From positions 1-64,000 of the forward strand of contig JBLHKS010000010.1 in NCBI GenBank assembly GCA_047620505.1: 64,000 nucleotides of DNA, read 5' to 3'. Below are positions 45,699 to 55,157 of the stretch, piece after piece; position 1 is the stretch's first letter, and each line of letters opens with the position of its first letter. The notes under the pieces were generated by a model, which saw only the letters and a list, made by a program, of their open reading frames with translations, was not told the origin of the DNA and did not search any database. The translations under genes and the position numbers were made by a program. Origin of the DNA: JBLHKS01 sp047620505. GTDB lineage: Bacteria; Verrucomicrobiota; Verrucomicrobiia; Verrucomicrobiales; DEV007.

Positions 45699-47720
45699 AT
45701 GAAGCATCCGTTCCTCGCCGACAAATTCGAGATTCCATGGTCCAAGCTGAAGCCGCGCCATGTCGAGCCTGACATCACCAAAGCGCTTGAAGACGCCGAC
45801 TCCCGAATCGCGGCGATCGCAGCGCCGACCGATGAGCCGCTGACGTTCGAAAACACGCTACTGGCGCTGGACGAGGCGACTGAGAAACTGAACTTCGCCT
45901 GGGGTCTGGTCGGTCATCTCGATTCGGTTAAAAATTCCGAGCCTCTGCGTCAGGCGCAGAACGCGATGTTGCCGAAAGTGACCGAGTTCGGCGCGAAAAT
46001 CCCGCTCAACACTGATCTCTGGAAACGAATCAAGGCCTACTCGGAAACGCCGGAGGCCAAGCAGCTGAGCGGAGCGCAAAAGCGGCTTCTCGACGAGACG
46101 CTGGAAGATTTTCGCGGTAGCGGCGCGGACCTGCCGGCTAAGCAGAAAACTCGGCTCAAATCCCGGATGGCCCAGCTGGCGAAGGCGACTCAGAAATTTT
46201 CGGAGAACGTGTTGGATTCGACCAACGACTGGGAGCTGATCGTCGACGATGCGGCTGAGCTGGACGGTTTGCCGAAGATCAGTCTCGACGCAGCAGCTGC
46301 TAGCGCGAAGGCCAAGGGTCACAAGGGAAAATTCCGCTTCACGCTCCAGGCTCCGTCGTGGGTTCCGGTCATCGAACACGTTAAAAACGAGGAAATCCGC
46401 CGCAAAGTTTGGGAAGGAACGACGACGGTCGGGCTGAAAGGAAAGTGGAATAACACGAAGCTGATCTGGAAGATCCTGGGACTTCGTCAGGAAATCGCCG
46501 AGCTTCTTGGGTATCAAAATTTTGGCGATCACGTGCTCGCTCGGCGCATGGCCAAAACTGGCGAGAAGGCGCTGAAATTCACAAGCAGCCTGAAGCGCCG
46601 GACGACGAAACAGTTCAAAGCGGAGTGCAAAGAATTGGCGGAGTTCGCCGGAGAGAAGCCGCTTCAGCCATGGAACGCCGGGTTTTACGCCGAGCAGATG
46701 CGTCAGGCGCAGTACGATCTCGATGACGAGCAACTCCGTCCGTATTTCCCGATGGAAGGCGTGATGAGCGGGATGTTCGAGATCGGCCAGAAGCTTTTCG
46801 GAATTAAAATCATCGAGCGCGAAGGCGTCGATGCCTGGCATAAGGACGTGAAATTTTACGAGATCCACGACGCGAAATCTGGCGAGCATCTTGGTTCGTT
46901 TTACGCTGACTGGTTTCCACGTGAAGAGAAGCGGGCTGGCGCGTGGATGAATTATTTCAAGACTGGATCGCCGTCGCCTCGCACGCCGCATCTCGGCCTG
47001 ATCTGCGGAAACATGACGCCGCCAGGAACCGGCAAACCTGCTCTCCTAACACATATCGAAGTTGAGACGGTTTTCCACGAATTCGGCCATCTCCTTCACC
47101 ACTTGTTAGGAAACGTGGAGATCAAATCGCTCAACGGCGTCAACGTGGTTTGGGATTTCGTCGAGCTGCCTTCGCAGATCATGGAGAATTTTTGTTGGAA
47201 CCGGAAATGCCTCAATCTCTTCGCCCGGCACTACGAAACTGGTAAGCCGATTCCGAAGAAGCTCTACGATCGAATGATCGCGGCACGCAATTTCCGTTCC
47301 GCCTCAGCGATGATGCGTCAGCTGAGCCTTGGGAAGATGGATCTCGAGCTTCACGTCCACTACCAGGACCACAAAGACGCCGAAGATCTCGACGCGCTCA
47401 CTGAGCAGCTGCTCAAGGGCTATCTCATGCCGCTTGCGACTCGCCCGCCGACGATGGCGCTTCGATTCGGCCATTTGTTCGCCAGCCCGACCGGTTACGC
47501 CGCCGGCTACTACTCGTATAAGTGGGCCGAAGTTCTCGACGCCGATGCGTTCACACGTTTCGAGGAAAACGGCGTGCTAAGCGCGAAAGTCGGCCGCGAA
47601 TTCCGCGAGAAAATCCTAAGCCGCGGAAATTCTGAAGACGCCGCGAAGTTGTTCCGCGATTTCATGGGCCGCGATCCGGACGTGACGGCGCTGCTCACAC
47701 GAAGTGGGTTGGCGGGATAA
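45699..47720 (+). CDS. prlC: Oligopeptidase A (M3 family metallopeptidase)
   Basis: This 673-residue zinc peptidase has HEFGH at residues 460-464 in TVFHEFGHLLHHLLG, the upstream GAWMNYFKTG region and a C-terminal ALRFGHLFASPTGYAAGYYSY. The N-terminal helical part (NPFL-like HPFLADKFEIPWSKLKP) is typical of PrlC/OpdA, which degrades short and signal-derived peptides in the cytosol. The length is normal. Palindromes lie at 46291 and 47403. Confidence 0.93.
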   Translation: MKHPFLADKFEIPWSKLKPRHVEPDITKALEDADSRIAAIAAPTDEPLTFENTLLALDEATEKLNFAWGLVGHLDSVKNSEPLRQAQNAMLPKVTEFGAKIPLNTDLWKRIKAYSETPEAKQLSGAQKRLLDETLEDFRGSGADLPAKQKTRLKSRMAQLAKATQKFSENVLDSTNDWELIVDDAAELDGLPKISLDAAAASAKAKGHKGKFRFTLQAPSWVPVIEHVKNEEIRRKVWEGTTTVGLKGKWNNTKLIWKILGLRQEIAELLGYQNFGDHVLARRMAKTGEKALKFTSSLKRRTTKQFKAECKELAEFAGEKPLQPWNAGFYAEQMRQAQYDLDDEQLRPYFPMEGVMSGMFEIGQKLFGIKIIEREGVDAWHKDVKFYEIHDAKSGEHLGSFYADWFPREEKRAGAWMNYFKTGSPSPRTPHLGLICGNMTPPGTGKPALLTHIEVETVFHEFGHLLHHLLGNVEIKSLNGVNVVWDFVELPSQIMENFCWNRKCLNLFARHYETGKPIPKKLYDRMIAARNFRSASAMMRQLSLGKMDLELHVHYQDHKDAEDLDALTEQLLKGYLMPLATRPPTMALRFGHLFASPTGYAAGYYSYKWAEVLDADAFTRFEENGVLSAKVGREFREKILSRGNSEDAAKLFRDFMGRDPDVTALLTRSGLAG

Positions 47721-47764
47721 CGGAGGATCGTGCGGAATCGGAATTTTTGACTACCGATTTGGGA

Positions 47765-48979
47765 ATGAATCCACTCCGCATCGCGATCGTCGGATGCGGC
47801 ACGACGGGGCCAGCGGCAGCGCTGCTTCTGGCTCGGTCAGGACACGAAGTCGAGATTTTCGAGCAGGCTCCAGATTGTAAGCCAGTCGGCGCGGGGTTTC
47901 TGCTTCAGCCAAGCGGAATGAGCGTGCTGGCGGAGTTGGGAATTCTGGATGAGGTGATCGATCATGGCTCAAAAGTCCGTTGGCTGTTTTGCCAGACGGT
48001 GGAGGGCCGAACGCTGTTGGATCTGCATTATGAGGAGATCGCGAAGAACGCGTTTGGCGCGGGATTGCATCGCTCGGTGCTGCTTTCGATTCTGCTCAGG
48101 GAACTCGACGCGGCTGGGATTCCAGTGCGGTGGGATTCGCCGGTGGACGCGGTCGACGGAGACCGACTCGTGGTGCGTGGCGAGCGGCGGGGGCCCTTCG
48201 ATTTGATCTTGCTGGCTGACGGCGCGAACTCGCGCGTCCGGGATTCGACTGGGATTTCGGGGAAGGCGAATCGCTACCCGTGGGGCGCGATCTGGTGGAT
48301 CGGTCAGGATCGAGCTAACCAATTCGACGAGTCTGAGCTGAATCAAGTCGTGGACGGGACAGGGAAGATGCTGGGGTTTCTGCCGACGGGTCGCGCTTTC
48401 GGCCGAAACGAAACGGAGTTCAGTCTTTTCTGGAGCTTTCGGCTGGCAGATCGAGAACGCTGGCTGGCGACGCCAATCGATTTGTGGAAGCAGCAGCTGC
48501 TGGCTTTGATGCCGAAGGCGGAGGCGTTCCTGGAGCCGATCGAGTCGCACGATCAGCTGACGATCGCAAGTTACCTCGATGTCCGCTACCGGCGTTGGCA
48601 CACGAAAAATCTGGCTTTGTTAGGCGATTGCGGTCATGCGATGAGCCCACAGCTCGGCCAGGGCGTGAATCTGGGTTTGCTCGATGCTCGAACGCTTGTG
48701 GAGTGCCTTGATTCGGCGAAATCACTCCCTCGCGCTTTGGCCGCCTACACCAAAAGACGGCGGGCGAGTTTGCGATATTACCAGTTCGCGACTCGATGGC
48801 TGACGCCGTTTTTTCAGTCGAACCACGAGTGGCTGACGCCGCTGCGAGATTTTGGCTTCCCAATTTTGAATCGGATACCGCCGGCGCGCCGTCAGATGAT
48901 CGAAACGATGATGGGTCTTCGCCAGAATGCGCTTTTCTCTGACCTGCAGCTGCTGGCGAGCGTGGATTTCTCCGCTTGA
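47765..48979 (+). CDS. FAD-dependent monooxygenase family protein
   Basis: This 404-residue protein has the FAD-binding motif IAIVGCGTTGPAAALLLARS, the middle LILLADGANSRVRDSTG (DG motif) and LLGDCGHAMSPQLGQGVNLG (GD motif). It belongs to the PHBH/UbiH-like aromatic hydroxylase group; the substrate is unknown. I preferred ATG 47765 to the TTG at 47747. It lies 44 bases after prlC. Palindromes lie at 48491 (perfect) and 48944. Confidence 0.88.
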   Translation: MNPLRIAIVGCGTTGPAAALLLARSGHEVEIFEQAPDCKPVGAGFLLQPSGMSVLAELGILDEVIDHGSKVRWLFCQTVEGRTLLDLHYEEIAKNAFGAGLHRSVLLSILLRELDAAGIPVRWDSPVDAVDGDRLVVRGERRGPFDLILLADGANSRVRDSTGISGKANRYPWGAIWWIGQDRANQFDESELNQVVDGTGKMLGFLPTGRAFGRNETEFSLFWSFRLADRERWLATPIDLWKQQLLALMPKAEAFLEPIESHDQLTIASYLDVRYRRWHTKNLALLGDCGHAMSPQLGQGVNLGLLDARTLVECLDSAKSLPRALAAYTKRRRASLRYYQFATRWLTPFFQSNHEWLTPLRDFGFPILNRIPPARRQMIETMMGLRQNALFSDLQLLASVDFSA

Positions 48980-49022
48980 ATTCTGGTCAGCCCGTCCTCA
49001 GCTTCACTCAACCGCTCAAATC

Positions 49023-49586
49023 ATGTTCCTTTTTCGAAAAATCCTCTCTTTCATCATCGGTGGGATCGTCACCGTGTTTCTTTTGTTTTATGTGATTTTT
49101 CTGCCGCTGTTTTCCTGGATTCCAGACAAAGATCTGCCGGAGGGCTTGGGTCTGGAGAATTTCGAAAAGGTGATTTGGGTTGATCGCGATAAGCAGATTT
49201 TTTACGCCTATGAGAAGGGCGAGCTGCTCCATAAATTCCTGGTCGTGACGGGTCGAACCGGAAAGGAAACTCCGCTCGGGGTCCACGCGGTTGCGTGGAA
49301 GGACGCGGATTATTATAGCAGGGAATACGACATGGCTCCGATGCCGTATTCGATGTTTTTCATCGCGTCACGAGGAATGGCGATCCACGGCAGCAAGGCG
49401 ATTCCGTGGCGTTGGCGGCATAACGATTTGATGCCGGACACGCCTGCGGGTTCGGGCGGTTGCATCAGTTTGACGAAGGCGAATGCGAAAACTGTTTTCG
49501 AGTGGGCGGACGTCGGGACGCCAGTTGTCGTGACCGGAACGGAGGTCGAACGCGAGCTTGCGGAGCTTGAAAATCCGCCCAAATAG
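49023..49586 (+). CDS. L,D-transpeptidase (YkuD) with N-terminal anchor
   Basis: This 187-residue protein has one N-terminal membrane helix (about residues 8-32) and a YkuD domain with His122 in MAIHGSKAI and the nucleophile Cys147 in GSGGCISL. It would form 3-3 crosslinks or attach proteins to peptidoglycan in the periplasm. I chose 49023 over 48927 because it starts the membrane anchor. It is followed by a second, differently built YkuD protein 77 bases downstream. Confidence 0.88.
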   Translation: MFLFRKILSFIIGGIVTVFLLFYVIFLPLFSWIPDKDLPEGLGLENFEKVIWVDRDKQIFYAYEKGELLHKFLVVTGRTGKETPLGVHAVAWKDADYYSREYDMAPMPYSMFFIASRGMAIHGSKAIPWRWRHNDLMPDTPAGSGGCISLTKANAKTVFEWADVGTPVVVTGTEVERELAELENPPK

Positions 49587-49663
49587 CTTATATCAGCGGT
49601 TTGCACCGACTGTTTGAAGGCGGACGCAAGCAGGACCGTCAAACAGCTCTACTCAACGTTCCG

Positions 49664-50203
49664 ATGATCAATAAACCTACCCCATTCAGCTCGCGTTCCC
49701 GCAGACGACTTCTCGCTTCCCTAATTGCGATCCTGTCGTTCGGAATTTGTGGCGTGGGCTTCGCTGCTGAAAAAGCGGACCAGGTGATCATCAAGAAAGG
49801 GGCGCGGAAAATGATGCTGATGAAGAATGGAAAGGTTCTGAGATCGTATCGAATAGCCCTCGGTGCCAGACCCACTGGCCACAAACAGCAGCAGGGCGAT
49901 GAGCGGACTCCCGAAGGAAATTACACGCTCGATTACCGCAATCCTGGAAGTAAATTCCATCGGTCGATCCACGTTTCGTATCCAAATGCGAAGGATCGTG
50001 CAGCCGCAAAGAAGCGAGGTGTCAGCCCCGGGGGCGAGATTTTCGTCCACGGCGTTCCCGGTGCCACCCCCGACAATCAGATCGTCCAGGCGGCTTTGAA
50101 TCGCACGAATTGGACCGACGGCTGCATCGCGGTCACGAACGACGAGATGGACGAAATCTGGGCGATGGTTTCAGACGGCACACCGATTCGGATCGATCCC
50201 TGA
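49664..50203 (+). CDS. Secreted L,D-transpeptidase (YkuD)
   Basis: This 179-residue protein has an N-terminal twin-Arg-containing basic stretch and a hydrophobic segment ending in FAA (about residues 15-35), likely a signal peptide. Its YkuD domain contains ERTPEGNYTLDYRN, His129 in IFVHGVPG and Cys154 in WTDGCIAVT. This is the ErfK/YafK-like form, distinct from the preceding gene. ATG 49664 is preferred to an upstream TTG at 49601. Confidence 0.88.
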   Translation: MINKPTPFSSRSRRRLLASLIAILSFGICGVGFAAEKADQVIIKKGARKMMLMKNGKVLRSYRIALGARPTGHKQQQGDERTPEGNYTLDYRNPGSKFHRSIHVSYPNAKDRAAAKKRGVSPGGEIFVHGVPGATPDNQIVQAALNRTNWTDGCIAVTNDEMDEIWAMVSDGTPIRIDP

Positions 50204-50304
50204 TTCGCTCGAATTGGCGGTGTTTGCTCGGCTCGGAGGTGAATGATCGATGGTCATAAAAACCGTTGAATTTCCGCGATTCAACGCTCTCTCCGTCGCC
50301 CGTT

Positions 50305-53300
50305 ATGAACCTGAAAACCGTTTTCGCCTTTATCGTTTGCTTGGCTTTCGCCCCGTTTTCTTACGGCGCGGACGCAGAAGATCTCGCCCGTAAATTCCAG
50401 CAGCTGCCGACGGTTCCCGAGGCGGAAGTGCCGGAGCTTTCCAACGAACTCGGCCCGTTTCGCGGGGCGATCAAGCACGACGGCTACGTCGGCCACACCT
50501 GGGCGGCGTTTCCGCAAATCGAGAATGCGGCGAGTCTGGATGTCGATCCGAAAGGTCGCGTTTTCGTGACCGAGGCGAACCGATTCTGGCTCGGCGTGCC
50601 GGATTTGCGCGGGGCGAACGAGATGATCCGCGACGACTTCAAACTGGAGACCGTCAACGACCGGCTCGCGATGTACGAGAAGTTCAAAGCCAACTTTCCG
50701 GAAGGCTGGTTCAGCAAAGTCGCCGACCGAATCGTTCGGCTCGAAGACAGTGACGGCAACGGCGCGCCGGATCGTCGCACGCTGTTTTCCGATCACTTCA
50801 AGCGGCCGCAAGACGGGATCGGTTTCTCGATTCTGGCTGAGAACGACGCCGTCTATTTCACCTGCATCCCGAGCGTCTGGAAAATGACCGACGGCGATGA
50901 CGATGGCGTCGCCGACACCCACGAGGAGATCTCGACCGGCTACGGCGTGCGCGTTTCTTTCATCGGCCACGACCTCCACGGCGTGGTTCGCGGGCCTGAC
51001 GGGCGGCTCTATTTTTCGGTCGGCGACCGGAGTTACAACGTGACCGACAGCGAGGGCAAAAATCACAACGGCGCGGGTCGCGGCGCGGTTTTCCGCTGCG
51101 AATCGGATGGCTCGGGACTCGAGGTTTTCGCGACGGGTTTGCGCAATCCGCAGGAACTCGCGTTCGACGAATTCGGCAATCTTTTCACTTTCGACAACAC
51201 CGGCGACATCGGCGACAAGGCCCGAATGGTCTACGTGATCGAAGGCTCCGATTCCGGCTGGAACATGGCCCATCAGTCGCCTCATCACTACGCCAAGGTC
51301 CTTGATTGGGGCGAGTTTCGTCCGCCCAAATCGATGTGGGTCGAGGAGCGGATGTTCGATCTCTGGAACGAAACCCAGCCGCAATGGGTTTACCCGCCGG
51401 CTTCACACGTTTCCAGCGGACCGTCCGGATTCACCTACTTAACCGGCGATGCGGTTCCCGAGGACCTGAGAAACAATTTTCTCCTGACCGACTACCGCGG
51501 CGACATCGGCCGCTCGACCACTTGGGCGGTTTCCTACGAGCCGAAGGGCGCTGGCTACGCTGCGAAGGAGGTTCGCGAATTCGTGAGCGGTCTAGCAGCT
51601 GCTGACGTGGAAATCGGTGCCGATGGCCGGATTTTCTTCGCGGATTTCGGCGGCGGCTGGAGCGTGAACACGAATGCTTCGGTGCAGGTGTTAGAGCAGA
51701 AAAGTGCGGAACTCAAAGAAGCTGGCGCTGGCGTGGCGAAGCTGATCGCGAACGGCATCCCGCTTGGAAACACACCGGAAAACACGAAGCTTGCGATGGA
51801 TCTCCTCGGTCATCCAGATCTGCGAGTCCGCCAGATGGCGCAGTTTTGGATTCGCAGCGCGGGCGAGCACTACGCCTTTCGCGAGGTCGCGCAGAACTCG
51901 AAGAATCAGTTAGCGCGGCTGCATGCGATGTGGGGCGTCGGACAACTCATCCAGACGGGCGAGACGAGCGATGATTTCGTCCAATCCATGCTTGCGGACG
52001 AAGATCCGGAAATCCGTGCGAACGCAGCCCGTGTCCTCGGCGATTGCCGAGTCGAAGCCGCTCGTACCGATCTACTCGGACGGCTGATGGACGATTCGCT
52101 CCGCGTTCGTTCGCAGGCCGCGATCGCGCTCGGTCGCATTTGCGAATCTGGCGATGCTGAAGCCATCGACGCTCTCTACTCGGCAAACTCAGCCGAGACC
52201 GACGTCGTCCTGCGTCACTCGATTCTTTCCGCACTCGACCGCATCGGAACAGCCGCATCCGCTGTCGCTCGTGTTGGCAGTGGTGACCGCGAACAGCGCC
52301 TGCTCGCTGTGCTCTTTCTCCGCCGCCACGAAAGTCTGGATTTAACCGTTTTCCGTCGCGACGCAGATCCGCAGATCCAGCGTGAGGTCGTCCGTGGAAT
52401 CTACGATACAGCCGTGCTCGACACGCCCATCGGGAGAGCCGTCGCTCAAATGAACCCGAAAGATTTGCCCGATTCGCTGCAACGCCGGGTCATCGCCGCG
52501 AATTACCGCCTCGGTAAGCCGAAAAATGCCCAGCGCATGCTTGAACTCGCCGGCGACGAATCGCTCAAGGTCCAAGTCCGCGAGTACGCTCTCCACGGTC
52601 TTCGCATGTGGCCCGCGTCGATCGACACCGACCCCGTCCTCGGGCACTACCGGCCGCAAGTCGTCACCGACCGCTCGAAGGAAGGTCTCGCCGCCGCGCT
52701 CACCGCTGGCCTGCGACGTTTCCTAACCGAGAAGCACGATCCCAAGCTCGTCGCGCTCGCCACGAACCTCGCTAACGAAATCGGTGTCGCGCTCGACGAA
52801 TCCACGCTCCTCAAGCAGGTCGTCGACACCTCGCTCGACGCCGACGTTCGCGTCGCGACGCTCGACAGTTTGGCGAAATTGGCAAAGCCGAAGCACGACG
52901 CGATCATCCGTTCGCTCCTCGATTCCGAGGCTCCTGAAGTCCAAGCCGGCGCGATTCGCCACGCTGCGGCGCGCAAACTGGACGGGATCGAATCGATCGC
53001 TCTCAAAGCCGTCGAGACCGGTCCGATTCCGGCCGCCCGAACGGCAATCGGCGTGCTCGATCAAACGAAGCTCGAGCCGTTCTGGAGCCTGCGTGATTCC
53101 AATTTACGGAAGGAACTTTGGCTCGATGTCTACCAGCAGCTGCTGGCCGCTGGCGACGCTAAAGTCCAAGCTTGGGCGACGGCGATGATGGGAAATCCGC
53201 AGACTCTGACGCTTCACGGTGGTGATGTCAGGAAGGGCGAAGTGGTCTTCCAGAACCAGGGTGCTTGCCTGCAATGCCACACGATCAGCGGTTCGGGCGG

Positions 53301-53694
53301 AGTCCAAGGACCGGACCTGACGCTCCTCGCCGAGCGCCTGAAATCGGACAAAATCCTCGAGTCGTTGATCAACCCGAACGCCGAAATCTCTGAGGGCTTC
53401 GGCATCACGACTGCGATCCTGAAAGAGGGGACTTCGGTGATCGGGCGGATCACCAAAGAAACTGAGACGCACCTTTTGTTGACCGGCCTGGATGGCAAGG
53501 AGATCGAAGTCAAACGAGCTGACGTCGCAACGCTGACTCCGCCGATTTCGGCCATGCCGCCGATGGCATTGGCGCTGCAGTTGCCGGATTTGCGCGATCT
53601 GATCGCCTATCTCGAAAGCCGGACCAAAGAGACTGCGGCGGCAGAAGATGCCGCTAGTCACGGCGAGGGTGAAGACGAGAAGATTGCGAAGTAA
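50305..53694 (+). CDS. PVC-type membrane-bound dehydrogenase / haem-binding protein
   Basis: This 1129-residue secreted protein has a signal peptide MNLKTVFAFIVCLAFAPFSYG. A six-bladed glucose/sorbosone-dehydrogenase-like propeller spans about 60-470, with DLHGVVRGPDGRLYFSVGDR and DSGWNMAH. HEAT-like repeats span about 500-900. A cytochrome c domain carries CLQCH at 988-992, followed by a PVC-specific haem-binding tail. This composite is typical of Planctomycetota and Verrucomicrobiota and is probably linked to sugar oxidation. Start 50305 fits the signal peptide. Confidence 0.88.
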   Translation: MNLKTVFAFIVCLAFAPFSYGADAEDLARKFQQLPTVPEAEVPELSNELGPFRGAIKHDGYVGHTWAAFPQIENAASLDVDPKGRVFVTEANRFWLGVPDLRGANEMIRDDFKLETVNDRLAMYEKFKANFPEGWFSKVADRIVRLEDSDGNGAPDRRTLFSDHFKRPQDGIGFSILAENDAVYFTCIPSVWKMTDGDDDGVADTHEEISTGYGVRVSFIGHDLHGVVRGPDGRLYFSVGDRSYNVTDSEGKNHNGAGRGAVFRCESDGSGLEVFATGLRNPQELAFDEFGNLFTFDNTGDIGDKARMVYVIEGSDSGWNMAHQSPHHYAKVLDWGEFRPPKSMWVEERMFDLWNETQPQWVYPPASHVSSGPSGFTYLTGDAVPEDLRNNFLLTDYRGDIGRSTTWAVSYEPKGAGYAAKEVREFVSGLAAADVEIGADGRIFFADFGGGWSVNTNASVQVLEQKSAELKEAGAGVAKLIANGIPLGNTPENTKLAMDLLGHPDLRVRQMAQFWIRSAGEHYAFREVAQNSKNQLARLHAMWGVGQLIQTGETSDDFVQSMLADEDPEIRANAARVLGDCRVEAARTDLLGRLMDDSLRVRSQAAIALGRICESGDAEAIDALYSANSAETDVVLRHSILSALDRIGTAASAVARVGSGDREQRLLAVLFLRRHESLDLTVFRRDADPQIQREVVRGIYDTAVLDTPIGRAVAQMNPKDLPDSLQRRVIAANYRLGKPKNAQRMLELAGDESLKVQVREYALHGLRMWPASIDTDPVLGHYRPQVVTDRSKEGLAAALTAGLRRFLTEKHDPKLVALATNLANEIGVALDESTLLKQVVDTSLDADVRVATLDSLAKLAKPKHDAIIRSLLDSEAPEVQAGAIRHAAARKLDGIESIALKAVETGPIPAARTAIGVLDQTKLEPFWSLRDSNLRKELWLDVYQQLLAAGDAKVQAWATAMMGNPQTLTLHGGDVRKGEVVFQNQGACLQCHTISGSGGVQGPDLTLLAERLKSDKILESLINPNAEISEGFGITTAILKEGTSVIGRITKETETHLLLTGLDGKEIEVKRADVATLTPPISAMPPMALALQLPDLRDLIAYLESRTKETAAAEDAASHGEGEDEKIAK

Positions 53695-53700
53695 CTTCGA

Positions 53701-55113
53701 TCATCGCGTCCAGAACGGCTCTTCCATCTCGCCGTTGAGCCCGGACCAAACCTTCAGGAGCTGCTGGACGCGCTCGGGATTTTCTTCAGCGAGGTCGCGA
53801 CTTTCACTGCTGTCCTCAGCGAGGTTGTAGAGTTCCCATTTTGGCTCCTGACCTCGCTGCGGATTCTTGAGCAATTTCCAATCGCCGGAGCGGAGAGCCG
53901 TCTTCGGTCCGAGTCGCCAGAACAGGGTTTCGTGCGGGTTGCCCTCGTTCACGCCGGTCAAAAACGGGAGGAGGTCGACGCCGTCGAGATTTCTCGGAGG
54001 ATCCGGCCGAGTCGCGGCGATCGTCGCGAAAACGTCTAACGAAATTACCGGCTTCGTGAAAACTTGACCGCCTTCCAGTTTCGCTGGCCACTGCATCAGA
54101 AACGGCACGCGTAGGCCGCCTTCATAGACGCTGCCCTTGCCGTCTCGCAGAGCGCCGTTACTCGAAGTCAGCTCGCGGGTCGGCCCGCCGTTGTCGCTGA
54201 AGAAAACCACGATCGTGTTGTCGTCGAGCCCGGTTTCACGCAATTTTCCTAACACCTCGCCCACGCTATCGTCCATGTTAGCCAGCATCGCCGCGAAAAT
54301 CCGGCGATGAACATCTTCGATGTGGGCGAACTTTTCCATGTAGGCGTCGGCACCCTGGAGCGGGCTGTGAACTGCGTTGTAGGCGAGGTTGAGGAAGAAA
54401 GGCCGGTCCTGGCTGCGATCGATAAAATCGACGGCCTCGCGAGTGAGGGCGTCGGTCAGGTACTCAGTCTCGACAACCGGCTGGCCTCCACGAACGATCG
54501 GGTTGTTCGCGTCGTAGTCCGGTTCGTTTCCGTTCATGTGGGTCGAGTAAATCGTTCGCCCATCTTCAGAAATCCAGCGACCATCGCCGCCGCCGGGCAA
54601 CGCGAGGCGGCGCTCCATCGTGACCACGCCGCGATAAGGCGGGGGAACGAAATAATGACCCTCGTGGGTGAAGCCAAAAAACTCATCAAACCCATGCCGA
54701 AACGGATGAAACTTCGCGGTTCCGCCGAGGTGCCATTTTCCCACCAACGAAGTCACGTAGCCCGCTTCGACAAGGTGCTCGGCGAGGGTGACCTGGCTGA
54801 GCGGCAGACCTGCGTCAGGATCTTCGCTATGATGGCCGGTCGGGTTGAACTCGTAGCCGAAGCGAGTTTGATATCGGCCTGTCAGGAAGCCGGCGCGTGA
54901 CGCACTGCAGTAAGCAGCGGTAACGTAGCCTTGGGTGAAGCGAACGCCGTTCGCCGCGATCGAGTCGATGTTTGGCGTCGGGATTTCTGCATTGCCCTGA
55001 CAGCTCAGTTCTCCATAACCGAGGTCATCGGCTACGATCAGAACGAGATTCGGCGGCTCAGCAGCTGCTGACAACGCGTAGAGAAAACAAGCGCAAAAAA
55101 GGAGACGGACCAT
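53701..55113 (-). CDS. Secreted sulfatase (formylglycine type)
   Basis: This 470-residue sulfatase has a signal peptide MVRLLFCACFLYALSAAA, LVLIVADDLGYGELSCQG and the active-site motif CSASR with Cys69. VGKWHLGG and FFSDNGGPTRE follow. Start 55113 is preferred to 55143. It is the last gene of a minus-strand run from 61177 and is convergent with the dehydrogenase-like gene 6 bases away. A perfect palindrome at 55059 encodes the AAA of the signal peptide. Confidence 0.93.
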   Translation of the reverse strand: MVRLLFCACFLYALSAAAEPPNLVLIVADDLGYGELSCQGNAEIPTPNIDSIAANGVRFTQGYVTAAYCSASRAGFLTGRYQTRFGYEFNPTGHHSEDPDAGLPLSQVTLAEHLVEAGYVTSLVGKWHLGGTAKFHPFRHGFDEFFGFTHEGHYFVPPPYRGVVTMERRLALPGGGDGRWISEDGRTIYSTHMNGNEPDYDANNPIVRGGQPVVETEYLTDALTREAVDFIDRSQDRPFFLNLAYNAVHSPLQGADAYMEKFAHIEDVHRRIFAAMLANMDDSVGEVLGKLRETGLDDNTIVVFFSDNGGPTRELTSSNGALRDGKGSVYEGGLRVPFLMQWPAKLEGGQVFTKPVISLDVFATIAATRPDPPRNLDGVDLLPFLTGVNEGNPHETLFWRLGPKTALRSGDWKLLKNPQRGQEPKWELYNLAEDSSESRDLAEENPERVQQLLKVWSGLNGEMEEPFWTR

Positions 55114-55157
55114 GCCTGACTTTTGCCATCGGCTTCGACTCACTCAACCGAAATGAA